In this document: in pieces, positions 23,063 to 32,442 of the stretch
Layout: every line of letters starts with the position of its first letter
Position numbering within the stretch: position 1 is the stretch's first letter
Origin: Leucosporidium creatinivorum
Taxonomy: Eukaryota > Basidiomycota > Microbotryomycetes > Leucosporidiales > Leucosporidiaceae
Direction: 5' to 3'
DNA: 64,000 bases
Assembly (NCBI GenBank): GCA_001600635.1
Contig: BCKL01000009.1
Coordinates: 606,755 to 670,754 of the forward strand
Position numbers and translations under genes: made by a program
The notes under the pieces: model-generated
The model's input: only the letters and a program-made list of their open reading frames with translations
Database searches by the model: none
Told to the model about the DNA's origin: nothing

Positions 23063-24116
23063 ATGGGATTCGCCGCTTTCACTTCGCCCGCCGCCCTTCA
23101 GGGACTCGAGGCTCACCTCACCCACGTCTCCTACATCGAGGGGTAAGCTATCTCTGTCCTGCCACAGCGCTAGCTGCTTGTCCCGAGCTCTCGGACGCGC
23201 TTTCGCCCTTTCCCCTTCCACGCCGCCCTCGCTCCCAAGTGTGATGATTACAATACTGGTCCGTGTTGCTTAGTAAGGGATTAAGACCCCGCCATACACG
23301 ATGCAGAGACCATTTCTAGTACCTCTGACTTGATTCCCCGACGACCGCTCTCACAACTCCACGTGCTTTTTTCCCCTTCGAACCGAGCGCTGACCTTTCG
23401 CCCCCTCTACTATCGACCTACACTCGACTCGACTTGTGCTCGCCCGCCAACTCAGATACGCCCCTTCGCAGGCTGATGTCGCCGTCTTCAAGGCCCTCCC
23501 TTCCGCTCCCGACGCTGCCACCTACCCCCACTCCGCCCGCTGGTACTCGCACGTCCAGTCCTACGAGGCCCAGCACGAGACTCTCCCCGGAGATGCCTCC
23601 AAGGATGCCACCGCCTACGGACCCTCCACCTCGGCCGCCGCCCCCGCCGCTGCCCCCGCCGCCGAGGAGGACGATGAGGATATCGACCTCTTCGGATCCG
23701 ACGACGAGGAGGTTGATGCCGAGGCCGAGGCCCTCAAGCAGAAGCGTCTCGCCGACTACGCCGCCAAGAAGGCCACCAAGGTCGCTGTTGTCGGCAAGTC
23801 CGTTGTCACCCTCGACGTCAAGCCCTGTGAGTTTTAGCGCTTTCTCTGTCTTCCCGAGAGCCTGTAGCTGACCCCGCTACTTACAGGGGATGACGAGACC
23901 GACATGGCCGCCCTCGAGGCCAACGTTCGCACCATCGAGAAGGAGGGCCTCGTCTGGGGACTTTCCAAGCTCGTTCCCGTCGGCTACGGCGTGAAGAAGC
24001 TCCAGATGACCGTTGTCATCACCGACGACGTCTCGCTTGACGACCTCCAGGACCAGATTGCTGAGGATGAGGATCACGTACAGAGCAGCGATGTTGTGGC
24101 CATGCAGAAGCTCTAA
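23063..24116 (+). CDS. EFB1: Translation elongation factor 1-beta (eEF1B alpha, EF-1 guanine nucleotide exchange factor)
   Basis: Cytosolic exchange factor that reloads eEF1A with GTP. Exon 1 encodes '[20 protein letters not shown]' through 'IEG' and is spliced over a 313-nt intron (23143-23455) to '[14 protein letters not shown]', the GST-C-like N-terminal module. The acidic linker '[16 protein letters not shown]' is the family hallmark. The catalytic domain has '[16 protein letters not shown]', '[20 protein letters not shown]', '[13 protein letters not shown]' and ends '[14 protein letters not shown]'. A second, normal-length intron falls between 'VKP' and 'WDDE'. Codon use is strongly biased to C-ending codons (GAC, AAG, GTC, CTC), fitting high expression. 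The long first intron carries a snoRNA (separate entry). The 3' end has been copied downstream at 25.8 kb. Confidence 0.97.
23236..23332 (+). ncRNA. snR18: Intronic box C/D snoRNA, U18/snR18-like
   Basis: It lies inside eEF1B intron 1. Box C is GTGATGA at 23241-23247, box D is CTGA at 23325-23328, and directly outside them CAAG (23236-23239) pairs with CTTG (23329-23332) as a terminal stem. The guide GGTCCGTGTT (23258-23267) is complementary to the universally conserved large-subunit rRNA segment AACACGGACC. It sits one base before a degenerate D' box, CTTA (23269-23272). By the D+5 rule the methylated base is the A of 'ACACGG', adjacent to the C. That fits the known U18 target pair (yeast 25S Am649/Cm650, from memory). 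In S. cerevisiae snR18 also lives in the EFB1 intron. The boxes and guide are visible in the sequence; the name rests on guide match and host gene. Confidence 0.85.
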
Positions 24117-24241
24117 GCGGGTCTTTTAGTTCGAAACCCGACTCCCTGACGAAGTACCCTACCCCCATGTTGATGCTATTACACTACACGAGTTCCCACT
24201 CGACGTCGACATGGACCCTGGCTCGTCTGGTCCGCGCCGAG
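24071..24241 (+). repeat. Direct repeat, copy 1: eEF1B 3' end (source copy)
   Basis: This 171-bp segment spans the last 46 bases of the eEF1B coding region and its 3' UTR, and recurs in direct orientation at 25810-25980. Aligned by eye there are only four substitutions and no gaps (about 98% identical). Two of these convert the stop-containing CTCTAAG to CTTCAAG in the downstream copy. It contains a small 3' UTR stem (CGGGT...ACCCG around 24119-24140). Confidence 0.95.
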
Positions 24242-24754
24242 AGCGGAGAGAGTGAGAGAAGTGCGAGCTAAGAGGAACGACCCCTCGCCGAGCTGAGCTG
24301 AGCGCTGTTGTGCGCTCGTGAGGCTTGGTCGAGGGAAGAGCTCATATCCATCGCTAGAATGTAGCTCCATCCTACAGCTCGTGCTGAGAAGCAGCGCAGT
24401 GATGTGTCGCGGGACTCGGATTTGGGGCTCGACGACGCCGAGCTGAAGAGTTGATGGGCTTCGGCAGGTCGATAGGTAGGCGGGCAAGGGGTTGAGCGCG
24501 TAGCGTAGTAGTCTATAGCATATCTGCTCTCGTCTCCAGTTGCAGCGGCTGAGAACAAGCGACCTTTCTCACTTTGAGGACTTGCTCAAGCTCGCCCCTT
24601 CGCCTCTTGATCTCCTCCCGTCACCTCGCTCGCTTCTACTCGACCGCTCGTGAGGCTCTACGGCCACTAGCAGCTACTATAGAAGCAGTGAGTACTACTC
24701 AACATCTCTCTCGACCTGCTCTGCACCCCACTAACTCACTCGCTCGCTCTACAG
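24117..24754. other. Intergenic region holding duplication relics
   Basis: This region holds the eEF1B 3' UTR (part of the 171-bp repeat), a relic of the 3' end of the WD40 gene (separate entry) and, from about 24590, the duplicated 5' UTR of the F-box-like copy A. That 5' UTR includes an intron whose acceptor CTCTACAG abuts the ATG at 24755. No independent gene seen. Confidence 0.7.
24391..24495 (+). pseudogene. Relic of the WD40 gene 3' end, copy A
   Basis: This stretch aligns by eye with the last ~105 bases of the WD40 gene (minus strand, 40646-40749), for example 'GACTCGGAT', 'GAGCT', 'TTGATGGG', 'TTCGGCAGGTCGATAGG' and the TGA. One base is missing before 'TTGATGGG' relative to the intact gene, so the frame is broken. 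Copy B at 26121-26230 shares that one-base loss. There is no upstream WD40 body here, so this is only a passenger fragment of the F-box duplication. Confidence 0.8.
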
Positions 24755-25420
24755 ATGAACGAACCCGCCGCGCTTAAGCTGCCTGACGAGACGTGGCTCG
24801 AGATCCTCGGTCAGCAGGGACTGGACTACCAAAATTTAAAGTGTGCTTGTAGGGTGTGCAAACGTCTTAACAAGCTTGTCAAGGTGCGCGAGAGCAGCAT
24901 GAGCAGCGGGCGGAGCTCGAGGGGAAGCTGACATCTGCTACTCTGGGTGCTACAGGATACCTCGCTCGAGGGTCTCCTCTTCCGCGCTGCTCCTACTACT
25001 CTCAAGAAGGGCACTTCGGTCGAGATCCACCCCCTGCTCGAGCAGACGATGATGACCTATATCGACTCGAGAGATGCCATCGTCCTCGGCGAGCGCACCG
25101 ATACCGAGTACAATGCGCACAAGCTTCGCAGCGCCAAAGACTTTGCCACCTCCCCCTCGACCAGATGTCTCATCATCAAGATGGCCAAGGGCCTCAAGCT
25201 CGAGAAGGAGACCGGCGTGACGGTTAGAGACGTCTTGAAGGCTGTGGGCAAGATGTGTAAAGAGCCCTATGCTGGAGGATACTCGGGATATGCGACGGGC
25301 TCCAGTACCTTCACCTGGCGCGATGCGCTGGGCGATCATAACGGCTGGACCGGATGGCAGGAGGCCAAGGTCAAGAAGGAGGGCGAGGTCACCCTCAACC
25401 ACAACCACTTCGACTCCTAG
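24755..25420 (+). CDS. F-box-like protein, duplicated family copy A
   Basis: Two coding exons. Exon 1 encodes an F-box-like module, 'LKLPDETWLEILGQQGLDY' then 'LKCACRVCKRLNKLVK'. Exon 2 (from about 24956) starts 'DTSLEGLLFRAAPTTLKKGT' and continues with 'VEIHPLLEQTMMTYIDS', 'TEYNAHKLRSAKDFATSPST', 'GVTVRDVLKAVGKM' and the C-terminal motif 'NGWTGWQEAKVKKEGEVTL'. The reading frame is intact. Exon phase, the 5' UTR intron ending at the ATG and a 3' UTR intron just past the stop are shared with copies B (26.5 kb) and C (40 kb). The likely role is an SCF-type substrate adaptor. The C-terminal domain is not one I can name with confidence. Protein sequence is closer to copy C than to copy B. Confidence 0.75.
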
Positions 25421-25809
25421 CTGTGTTCGGCCTGGAAAGTTGTGAGTGGGTTTACTGAAGGCAGCGGAAGACAGCAGACGTTGACCTTCCACCTTCGCAG
25501 ATCGAGCTCGGCGATGGACGCTCGGAGGCAAGCTTTCGCGTAGCTCGTTCTGCTGCTGCAATCACTTTCCGCTTCCAGATATGGGGCGAGAGGAGCCACT
25601 TTTTCTCCTCCCTCCGCCTGTTCATACGAGCGTCTCGCCTTCAGACCCTCGCTGTCCGAAGCGCCGAACTGGGTGGCTTCGCCGAGACATTTTGGGATCT
25701 GCTCGCTTCCTTCGTGCTCCCTAAGCTCGTCGAGTATATCTAAAGGCACTCTAGCTCCCATCCTAGCTACACAGAGCAAGCCGCCCGCTGCACACGCCTC
25801 GTTGACATC

Positions 25810-25980
25810 GGATCACGTACAGAGCAGCGATGTTGTGGCCATGCAGAAGCTTCAAGCGGGTCTTTTAGTTCGAAACCCGACTCCCTGACGAAGTACCCTA
25901 CCCCCATGTTGATGCTATTACACTACACGAGTTCCCACTCGACGTCGACATGGTCCCTGGCTTGTCTGGTCCGCGCCGAG
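25810..25980 (+). repeat. Direct repeat, copy 2: eEF1B 3' end fragment without the gene
   Basis: Near-identical to 24071-24241 (four differences in 171 bp by eye), offset 1739 bp. It contains the last 15 codons of eEF1B with the stop changed to CAA context, followed by the 3' UTR, but no upstream eEF1B coding sequence. The abrupt left border (homology starts at GGATCACG) marks a duplication breakpoint inside the eEF1B last exon. Confidence 0.95.
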
Positions 25981-26120
25981 GGTGACAAGGGAGAGAGAAC
26001 GTCAGCTGCCCCTCTCGCCGAGCTGCTTCGCCGAGCCTTGCTTCAGGCTGGTTTGGGCTCTTTGAGGCGAGTCGAGGCAGATGCAGCGCTATACTGTAGC
26101 TCAATCTTGGAGCTCGTGTT

Positions 26121-26230
26121 GAGAAGCAGTGCAGTGATGAGTCGCTGGATTCAGATTCGGGGCTGGGCAACGCCGAGCTGAAGAGTGGATGGGCGTCGGC
26201 GGGTCGATAGGCAGGCGAGCGAGGGGGTGA
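26121..26230 (+). pseudogene. Relic of the WD40 gene 3' end, copy B
   Basis: It aligns with the final codons of the WD40 gene at 40646-40749 (minus strand): 'CAGATTCGGG', 'GCCGAGCTGAAGAG', 'GGTCGATAGGCAGGCG' and 'GAGGGGGTGA'. Just past the TGA, 'GCTGTGTGTAGCAG' is closer to the original locus than copy A is. A one-base loss relative to the intact gene breaks the frame. It is a non-functional passenger fragment. Confidence 0.8.
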
Positions 26231-26498
26231 GCTGTGTGTAGCAGCGTAATCTGTAGCTTGACAAGCTTTCTGTTCACCTGCAACGAAAATGAGCCAGCTT
26301 GACCCCTCCGAGGACTTGCTCAAACTCGCCGTCCAATCCCCTTCGGCCTCTTCATCTCCTGCCATCACCTCGCTCGCTTCCCTTCGACTGCTCGTGAGGC
26401 TCTACGATCGCTGGTAGCTACTACAGCAGCAGTGAGCACTTCTCACAGCCTCTCCATGCCTGCTCTGCTCCGCACTAACGCGTTCCCTCGCTCTACAG

Positions 26499-27218
26499 AT
26501 GAACGACCCCGCCGCGCTCAAGTTACCTGACGAGACGTGGCTCGAGATCCTCGGACAGCAGGGACTCGACTACAAGGACCTCAAGTGTGTCGCGAGAGCT
26601 TGTCGACGTCTCTGCAAGCTCGAGAAGGTGCGTATACCGTCGACCGAGAGGACGACTCGGCGCTGACCTTCGTTCGCTCGGCGTGGCCACTCAGGACTCG
26701 TCGCTCGACTCGCACGCCTTCCGCGCTGCTCCAGCTACCACCAAGATCGCGCAGGGCTCCTCCGTCTCGATCCACCCCGTGCTCGAAGCCACCTGGCTCA
26801 CCTACATCGACTCGTACTGCGCCATCGTGAACAACTACACGACCGACACGGAGCACAACGTCTTCGACCTTCGGTGCAGGAAGGAATTCACTACTTCGCC
26901 TGCTACGAAACGCCTCGTCATGATATGGCCTTGGGAATCAAGATCAAGAGGAAGAAGGGCGTCAAGGTCAAGCACGTCCTCCTCGCCGTCGCCGAGATGT
27001 GGAAGCAGCCCGCTCCAGAAGATCTGGCTCAAAAGCTCCTGAGGAAGAGGAGGAAGGACAAGAAACGCTCCGCATGGGATTGGTTAGATGAGGAGGAGGA
27101 GACAGTCACTTGGTGGGACTTGTGTGAGGAGCGGAGGAGCTGGATGGGGTGGGAGGAGGCTGAGGTGCATAAGGATGGAGAGGTCACGATTAGGAATCGC
27201 GAGTTCGATTGGACTTGA
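26499..27218 (+). pseudogene. F-box-like protein, duplicated family copy B, frameshifted
   Basis: Exon 1 encodes 'MNDPAALKLPDETWLEILGQ' and 'LKCVARACRRLCKLEK'. Exon 2 begins 'DSSLDSHAFRAAPAT' and runs in one frame to 'SPATKRLVMI' (about 26925). The family homology then continues in another frame from 'MALGIKIKRKKGVKVKHVLL' to 'RSWMGWEEAEVHKDGEVTI' and the TGA at 27218. Compared with copies A and C a single base is missing between about 26918 and 26928. Because the sequence on both sides remains protein-like, the lesion is either recent or a sequencing error. No short intron with proper borders rescues it. Coding divergence from copy A is large despite the nearly identical eEF1B tail beside it. 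Confidence 0.72.
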
Positions 27219-27484
27219 CGTCGTACTGTCGTGTGAGTCTCCTGTAGCGCTCAGGATCTGAGGCCGCGGGATGCTGAAGCCTGCGCCTCGCAGACAGAGC
27301 TCGGCGATGAGATTCGAGCGGCGTTGCACTCAGCTCTTCGCTGCTGTAATATGCTGTCAAGCGATCGAGATATCGTACAACACGAGGGCTGTCATTACCG
27401 AGCGAGAACGGGAAGCAAGCCCTTCAGCTCCCTCCTCCACTCATTGCCGACATCAAAACCCTGTCTTGCGAACGGCGACACCGC

Positions 27485-28958
27485 TCAGAGCGCGAGAGCC
27501 TTAATGGCCATCTGCATAGCTCCATCTTTGGAGGCGTTTCCTGTGGCGGGGTAGCGACGGTAGGGAGGGTAGAGGAGGGAGGAAGGGAGAAAGTCAGCTC
27601 TCGGCGAGCGAAAGGGAACCAAAAAAGAACGACTCACCTCCGATGAAGCCGGCGGCGTGGACGAAGACGCATCCGGGAATACCACTGAGCTCGGAAAGAG
27701 CCTCGTCGCGAACTCCGCGCCACCTGTTGTGATTAGATCGAGGGTCCAGTCAGCTCGGCTCGCCTTGTCTCGACCAAGAAAGGCTGCTACAACTCACCCC
27801 TCGGGGAGGGCCTTCCTGCTCTCGAAGCTCTCGGCGCTCTTGGGGACGGCCTGGACGCGCCACTTGCCGGCGGGGTCGCCCTCGGCGTAAAGGACGTAGA
27901 GGGGGAGTTCGGCCTCGGGGATGGCCAGCTCGGTTTCGAGGATGTGGAGGTGCTCCTGTTGTTGCAGAGGGGAGTGAGTCAGTGGTGAGGAAGAAGGAGG
28001 AGGTAACGAAGAGGGATGGACGAACCTTCCAGGGCGAGAAGGAATCAAAGACGAGAACCTTGCCCGAAGGGTGGACCTGCTTCCTCTGCTCCACCGCGGC
28101 GAGGACGATATCCCTAGCAGGCAACCAGGCCTTGGCAGTGTAGTCGACCCTCTCCAAAAACTCCTTGCCGGCCAACTGGCTCGCCTGCTCGAACCTCTCA
28201 TCCAACAGCTGATCCGAGCTCTCCTCGTTCCAACGGGGGTTGAGGTGGCCCACGCGGGAGGAAATGTCGGTGCGCGAGCGGTAGAGGGGGACCGACTTGT
28301 GGTCGGGGAAGGCGTTGATGCCGTTGTCGATGCCGTCGAACGCTTCGATAAAGTCGGCGTAGAGCTTGGGGTAGAGGGTTTGGATGGTGGGGTTGGAGAC
28401 GGGGAGGGAGAGGATGATGGAGAGGATCTCTTGCCCGAAGTGCCTGTGTAGTGCGGTAGGAGTGAGGTGCAGAGGTGAAGGCGGGGGGGAGCGAAGGAGG
28501 AGGAGGGGAGACGAGAAAGAGACAGTCAGCTCTGTAGTTCAGTCATCACTGCAGCAGTGCAGCATACAGCAAGCTTCGCAGCTTCTCACTCACTTGTAGA
28601 CGAGACCAGCCGAGCTCAGCTTGGTGACGAAATCACCGCCAAAGACCTCGTTGAATCCTCGCTGGTGGTGGTCGAAGCGGAGCGCCTCGGCGTCGTAGAC
28701 TCCTCCTACATCGACTACAACGGTGCAGTCCTCGAGGATGGCAGGGTCCCTAGAGCGGACCAAGTCGGCGCTCTTGTACGTAGGCAATTGGCGCAAGAGG
28801 AAGACGGCGAGAGCTTCGTCGGCGTGAAAAGTGCCAGAGTGAGTGCCGATTAGAGGGGAAGTGCGAGCCTTCTTGGCGATAGGAGATTGAATAGAAGACA
28901 TGTTGCGAATTGAACTAGTTTGAAGTGGTCGAGAAATGCGAGGTAAGAAGCGGAGCAT
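27485..28958 (-). CDS. MYG1: MYG1 family exonuclease (UPF0160)
   Basis: MYG1 proteins are DHH-like 3'-5' exonucleases acting on RNA in nucleus and mitochondria. The motif 'IGTHSGTFHADEALAVFLLR' is diagnostic. It is followed by 'DCTVVVDVGGVYD', 'RFDHHQRGF' (DHH-type metal site), 'KLSSAGLVYKHFG', 'FIEAFDGIDNGIN', 'SRVGHLNPRWNE', 'VLVFDSFSPWKEHLHILE' and 'WRGVRDEALS...GIPGCVFVHAAGFIGG' to the end 'AMQMAIKALAL'. The ATG at 28958 gives an Arg-rich, amphipathic leader ('MLRFLPRISRPLQTSSIRN') that looks mitochondrial. A second ATG at 28901 would skip it and leave the basic 'AKKAR' near the N-terminus. The two starts could serve dual localisation. About five introns. Confidence 0.93.
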
Positions 28959-29367
28959 GAGCGTAAGGAGGCGCCAAAGCGCAAGTCGTCGAGCTGAGCA
29001 AGGGTTGGCTTCGTACTCCTCTCTGCTTGGCTACATTTCGACGGTTACGGGATCACCTACAGAGCTACTCAACTAGCTCACCTCTCAGCGATACTCGGCT
29101 ACAACTCACTCTCTCATCGGCCGCCTCGAACCGCCCCCCTTCGCTCGCTCCCCTTCCCACCTTCAACTCCGTCTCTCGCCTCTCTGCAGTCAAATAGGAC
29201 CAACTTATCGACCTACAGCTCCCTCTCGCTGCTGGCTCTTCGCACCACTACCACTCCCACCTCACTCACGCGACGTCACTCGGCTTCGTCTCCACGCGCC
29301 TAGCGCTCGAGCTCAGCTCTGTACGGGAGGGGAGTTGCAGGACAACAGCAGAGCAGCTAGGGACATT
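28959..29367. promoter_or_regulatory. Divergent region between MYG1 and the LDB17-like gene
   Basis: About 410 bp between head-to-head starts, so it should carry both promoters. It is pyrimidine-rich toward the LDB17 side. No gene or RNA recognised. Confidence 0.45.
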
Positions 29368-32136
29368 ATGGAGTTTGGAGCAGAGTACACCTTTTCCAAT
29401 CCAGACCAATTCTGGTCAGGTGAGTCCTCCCCCTTGGCGCTGCTCGGACTCGAGGGCGGAGTCGCCGCCGTCTCAGCTCGGCCCAAGTGCTGTAGAGCGC
29501 TACAGAGGAGCGACGTAGATCAGACAACTGATCCCTGCTCCCACGTCTACCCTGCTACAGAATTGGAGGACTTGATCTCGCTCTCGCCCATGTCATCCTT
29601 GGCGGAGCTCGACTACGCTCTGAGGAACTACATCGCCTTTGCCTCACATTTCATGGGTGCGCTACATGCCTCTCCTCGCTTACCCTACCCCTACTAACAC
29701 CTCTCCCATCACAGACGAGTACCTCTCCTCCCCCACCTCTCTCGACTCGGCGCTCCTCGCCCTCCTCTCCGCTCCTTTATTCACCTCGCACGTCGACCGT
29801 CAAACAGCCAACATAATCAGCACCATAACCCCCACGGCCTCCTCCTCCTCGCTCTTCATCTCCCTCATGCTAGTCCTCCATCTCGGGATGGACAACCCCC
29901 TCGCTTCCTCCTCTTCCCTCCTGCACGCCGATTCCCACGGAGGAGGCAATAATAAAGTCTTCCGAGCGATGCGGGGGAAATGGAATGAGGTTGTACCCGT
30001 GCTGATGAAGTGGGTGTGGGATGCGGATGTCGTGTTGGAGGTGGTTGAGGCCGAGGAGGGGGGGAGTGGGAAGGGCAAGGGAATGCAGCAGCATGTGAGG
30101 GGCAAGGGGGAGATGATGCCTGCCGAAGGATGGGAGGAGAGAGTAGGGACCGCGGCGACGAGTGTGCTGTATGAGGTTTGTAGGGTGCAGAGGCTCAACG
30201 CCGATGAGCTTTGTGAGTTGACTGCTTTCGGCGATGATGAAGGCGGCTCTGCTGTATATCGATAGCTGACCTTTGCTTCATTGAACCTTTCTCCCCCCTT
30301 TCCCTCGCCGTTGTCGTGCTCTCCCATCCGCCATCGCTCTTCTGCCCAATGTCCTCTCACCTTCGCCGAACCCAGCCCTCTTCACCTACCCCTTCATCTC
30401 GCACCTCTTCTCCCTCGTCGAACGAACCCGAGAGCATGAAGACGAGACTTTCAACTACACGCTAATCAAGCTCATCATCGCCCTCAACGAACAATTCATG
30501 GTCGCCGCCTTGCCACCGCCGGGCACGGGAGGGGGAGGAGATGGAGGAGCAGGGACGCTGCCGCCGCCGATATTGCCGACTGTTAAGCATGGGAAGGGTG
30601 GGAGGGGAAAGGCGGAGGGGGAGAAGCATGAGAGGGGAGCAAATTTGGTGTTGGAGTGCTTGAAGGCTAAGGAGGGGGAGAGCAAGACGTTCGGGGAGAA
30701 CATCATCTTCATCCTCAATCGAGCTAGTGCGTCCCTTCTGTCTCCTCTCTCCCTCACTATCTCAGCTGACCTCCGCCGAACAGACGGCTCGCCCGACTCC
30801 CTCTGCGTCTCGCTCCTCGTCCTCAAGATCCTCTACCTCCTCTTCACCACCTCGGGCACGCAAGAGTACTTCTATACCAATGACCTCTGCGTCTTGGTCG
30901 ATGTCTTTATTCGCGAGTTGTGCGATTTGGGAGAGGAGAGTGAGGGGGTGAGTTCGGCTTTCCTTGATTTGGGGCGGGGGCGGGAAGTGGGAGGTTGGAA
31001 GAGGGTTCCAGAGCTGACTGTTCCTTACATCTCCCTCTCCCTCTCACTCGACTCGTCACTCCGCCAATTCCACGCCGTCGAACTTCTCCTCACTTCCTCG
31101 CCTCCCATCCCAACCCACGGCCTCTTTCTCACCCCTCCAATCACATACCTCCACTCTCACATCACCACAGCTCAAACACACCTACCTCCGCGTCCTGCAC
31201 CCCCTCCTCATCAACACCCAACTGCGCCTTTATCCCTACAAACGGCCCCAACTGCGCCGAGTCCTCCTCTCTCTCATCTCCTCCTCTCACTACCGGGAAT
31301 GCGACCCCACGACCCGTCGACTCGTGGAACGGAACCTACGGGGTAGCTGGTGCGAGGGGCTGAATGACGAGAGTGTGGCAGAGGGGGAGAGACGGGCGAC
31401 GGAGAGGAAGGGAAGTGGGAGTGGGGAGAGAATGGGGTTGGGGTGGAGTAGTGGCATGGGAGGGCGAGGATTGATGAGTAAGGAGGCGATGGGGAGTACG
31501 TTGAGCGTCGATGCGATTGCTCAGGCGCAGGATATTGGAAAGGGAGCGAGGAGGAAGACGTCGGGCTCTTCGGCGTCGGGATCGTTCTCGGAGCCTGCTG
31601 GAGGGGGTTTCGGCGGAGGAAGCGCAGTGGAGAGGACGATATCGGGCTCCTCGGCCACGAGCATCAGCGGCTCGCCACTCTCCAACTCGGTCATCCTCGA
31701 ACCCCTCATCGAAGGTCAACCGGCTCTCACCCTCTCCACCGCCTCCCTCCCTTCTTCTTCGCACAACGCCCCTCCAACTCTCACCGACTCCCCACCCACC
31801 ACTCCCTCCTCCCTCTCCTCCTCCCTCGAGCTCCCACGCCGTCGACGACCCCCTCCCCCTCCCTCCTCGAGCGCCACCCCCTCCCGCCCTCTCACTCCTT
31901 CCCACCTCTCAGCAGCCTACGCCACGGGAACAGTCGCAGTACAAACGATCCAACCTGGTGGACCGCCTGCGATCCACAGCGAGGGCAGAGGGACGGGGAG
32001 GAGACAGGCTCCGGCGCCGCCTGTTGCCGCCGAGGGATGTGGGAGGAAGGCGACGGCGAGTCAGAGGGAGAGGGAGGTGGCGAGAGGGTTGGAGGAAGAG
32101 ATGGAGAGGAGGTTGAGGGGGTTGCAGGTGGAGTAG
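29368..32136 (+). CDS. LDB17: SPIN90/Ldb17-type actin patch protein
   Basis: The SPIN90/Ldb17 family works at endocytic actin patches and activates Arp2/3 without a mother filament. The start is 'MEFGAEYTFSNPDQFWS', then 'ELEDLISLS'. The armadillo-like core includes 'FNYTLIKLIIALNEQFM', 'NLVLECLKA', 'FGENIIFILNRADGSPD', 'SLLVLKILYLLFTTSGTQEY', 'FYTNDLCVLVDVFIRELCDL' and 'LKHTYLRVLHPLLINTQLR', the best-conserved signatures of the family. The C-terminal ~250 residues are low complexity with PxxP stretches ('RRRRPPPPPSS', 'RRQAPAPP') likely to bind SH3 partners such as type I myosins or Bzz1, and end in a basic/acidic helix. At least six introns; the intron near 30211-30370 is the least certain. 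Confidence 0.88.
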
Positions 32137-32442
32137 CTGGGCTCGCTGGTCGAGAGAGAGGGAGGGAGCGTTCGATCGTCGTGTTCTTGTATACCTTACG
32201 CCGCGTTGATTCTTACTGCATTACTCTTCTTTAGCAATAATATCGTCCTTGTTCCTCCCTCGCAATACTTAATTCTGCATCGCTTCAGCACAGCTGCCTC
32301 GGCCGAGAGCGATGCGGTCAAACGTCCCCCCTCGCGGACTTGTTCGCTCCTCTGCAGTGCATCTTCTCGAAGAGATTGTGTCGTCTTTCCTTCTTCCCTT
32401 TGCTTCTGTCCTTCCTCTTCTTCCGCTTTTTCTCTCAACAGC

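Larger units (their letters stand above)
25421..26498. other. Intergenic region between F-box-like copies A and B
   Basis: In order it holds: the copy A 3' UTR with a probable intron (acceptor near 25500), ~250 bp without recognisable features, the 171-bp copy of the eEF1B 3' end (25810-25980), a WD40-gene relic (26121-26230), and the copy B 5' UTR with an intron whose acceptor CTCTACAG ends at the ATG (26499). There is no intact additional gene. Confidence 0.7.

Noticed and set aside
24119-24145. tRNA-like T-arm (AGTTCGAAACCCG) in the eEF1B 3' UTR and its copy
   Set aside because: No acceptor stem, D-arm or anticodon arm can be drawn around it; it is only a small 3' UTR hairpin.
24071-27355. 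Transposon or retroelement as carrier of the duplicated block
   Set aside because: No transposase, integrase or reverse transcriptase, no terminal repeats and no clear target-site duplication at the borders. Introns are retained in all copies, which argues against retroposition.
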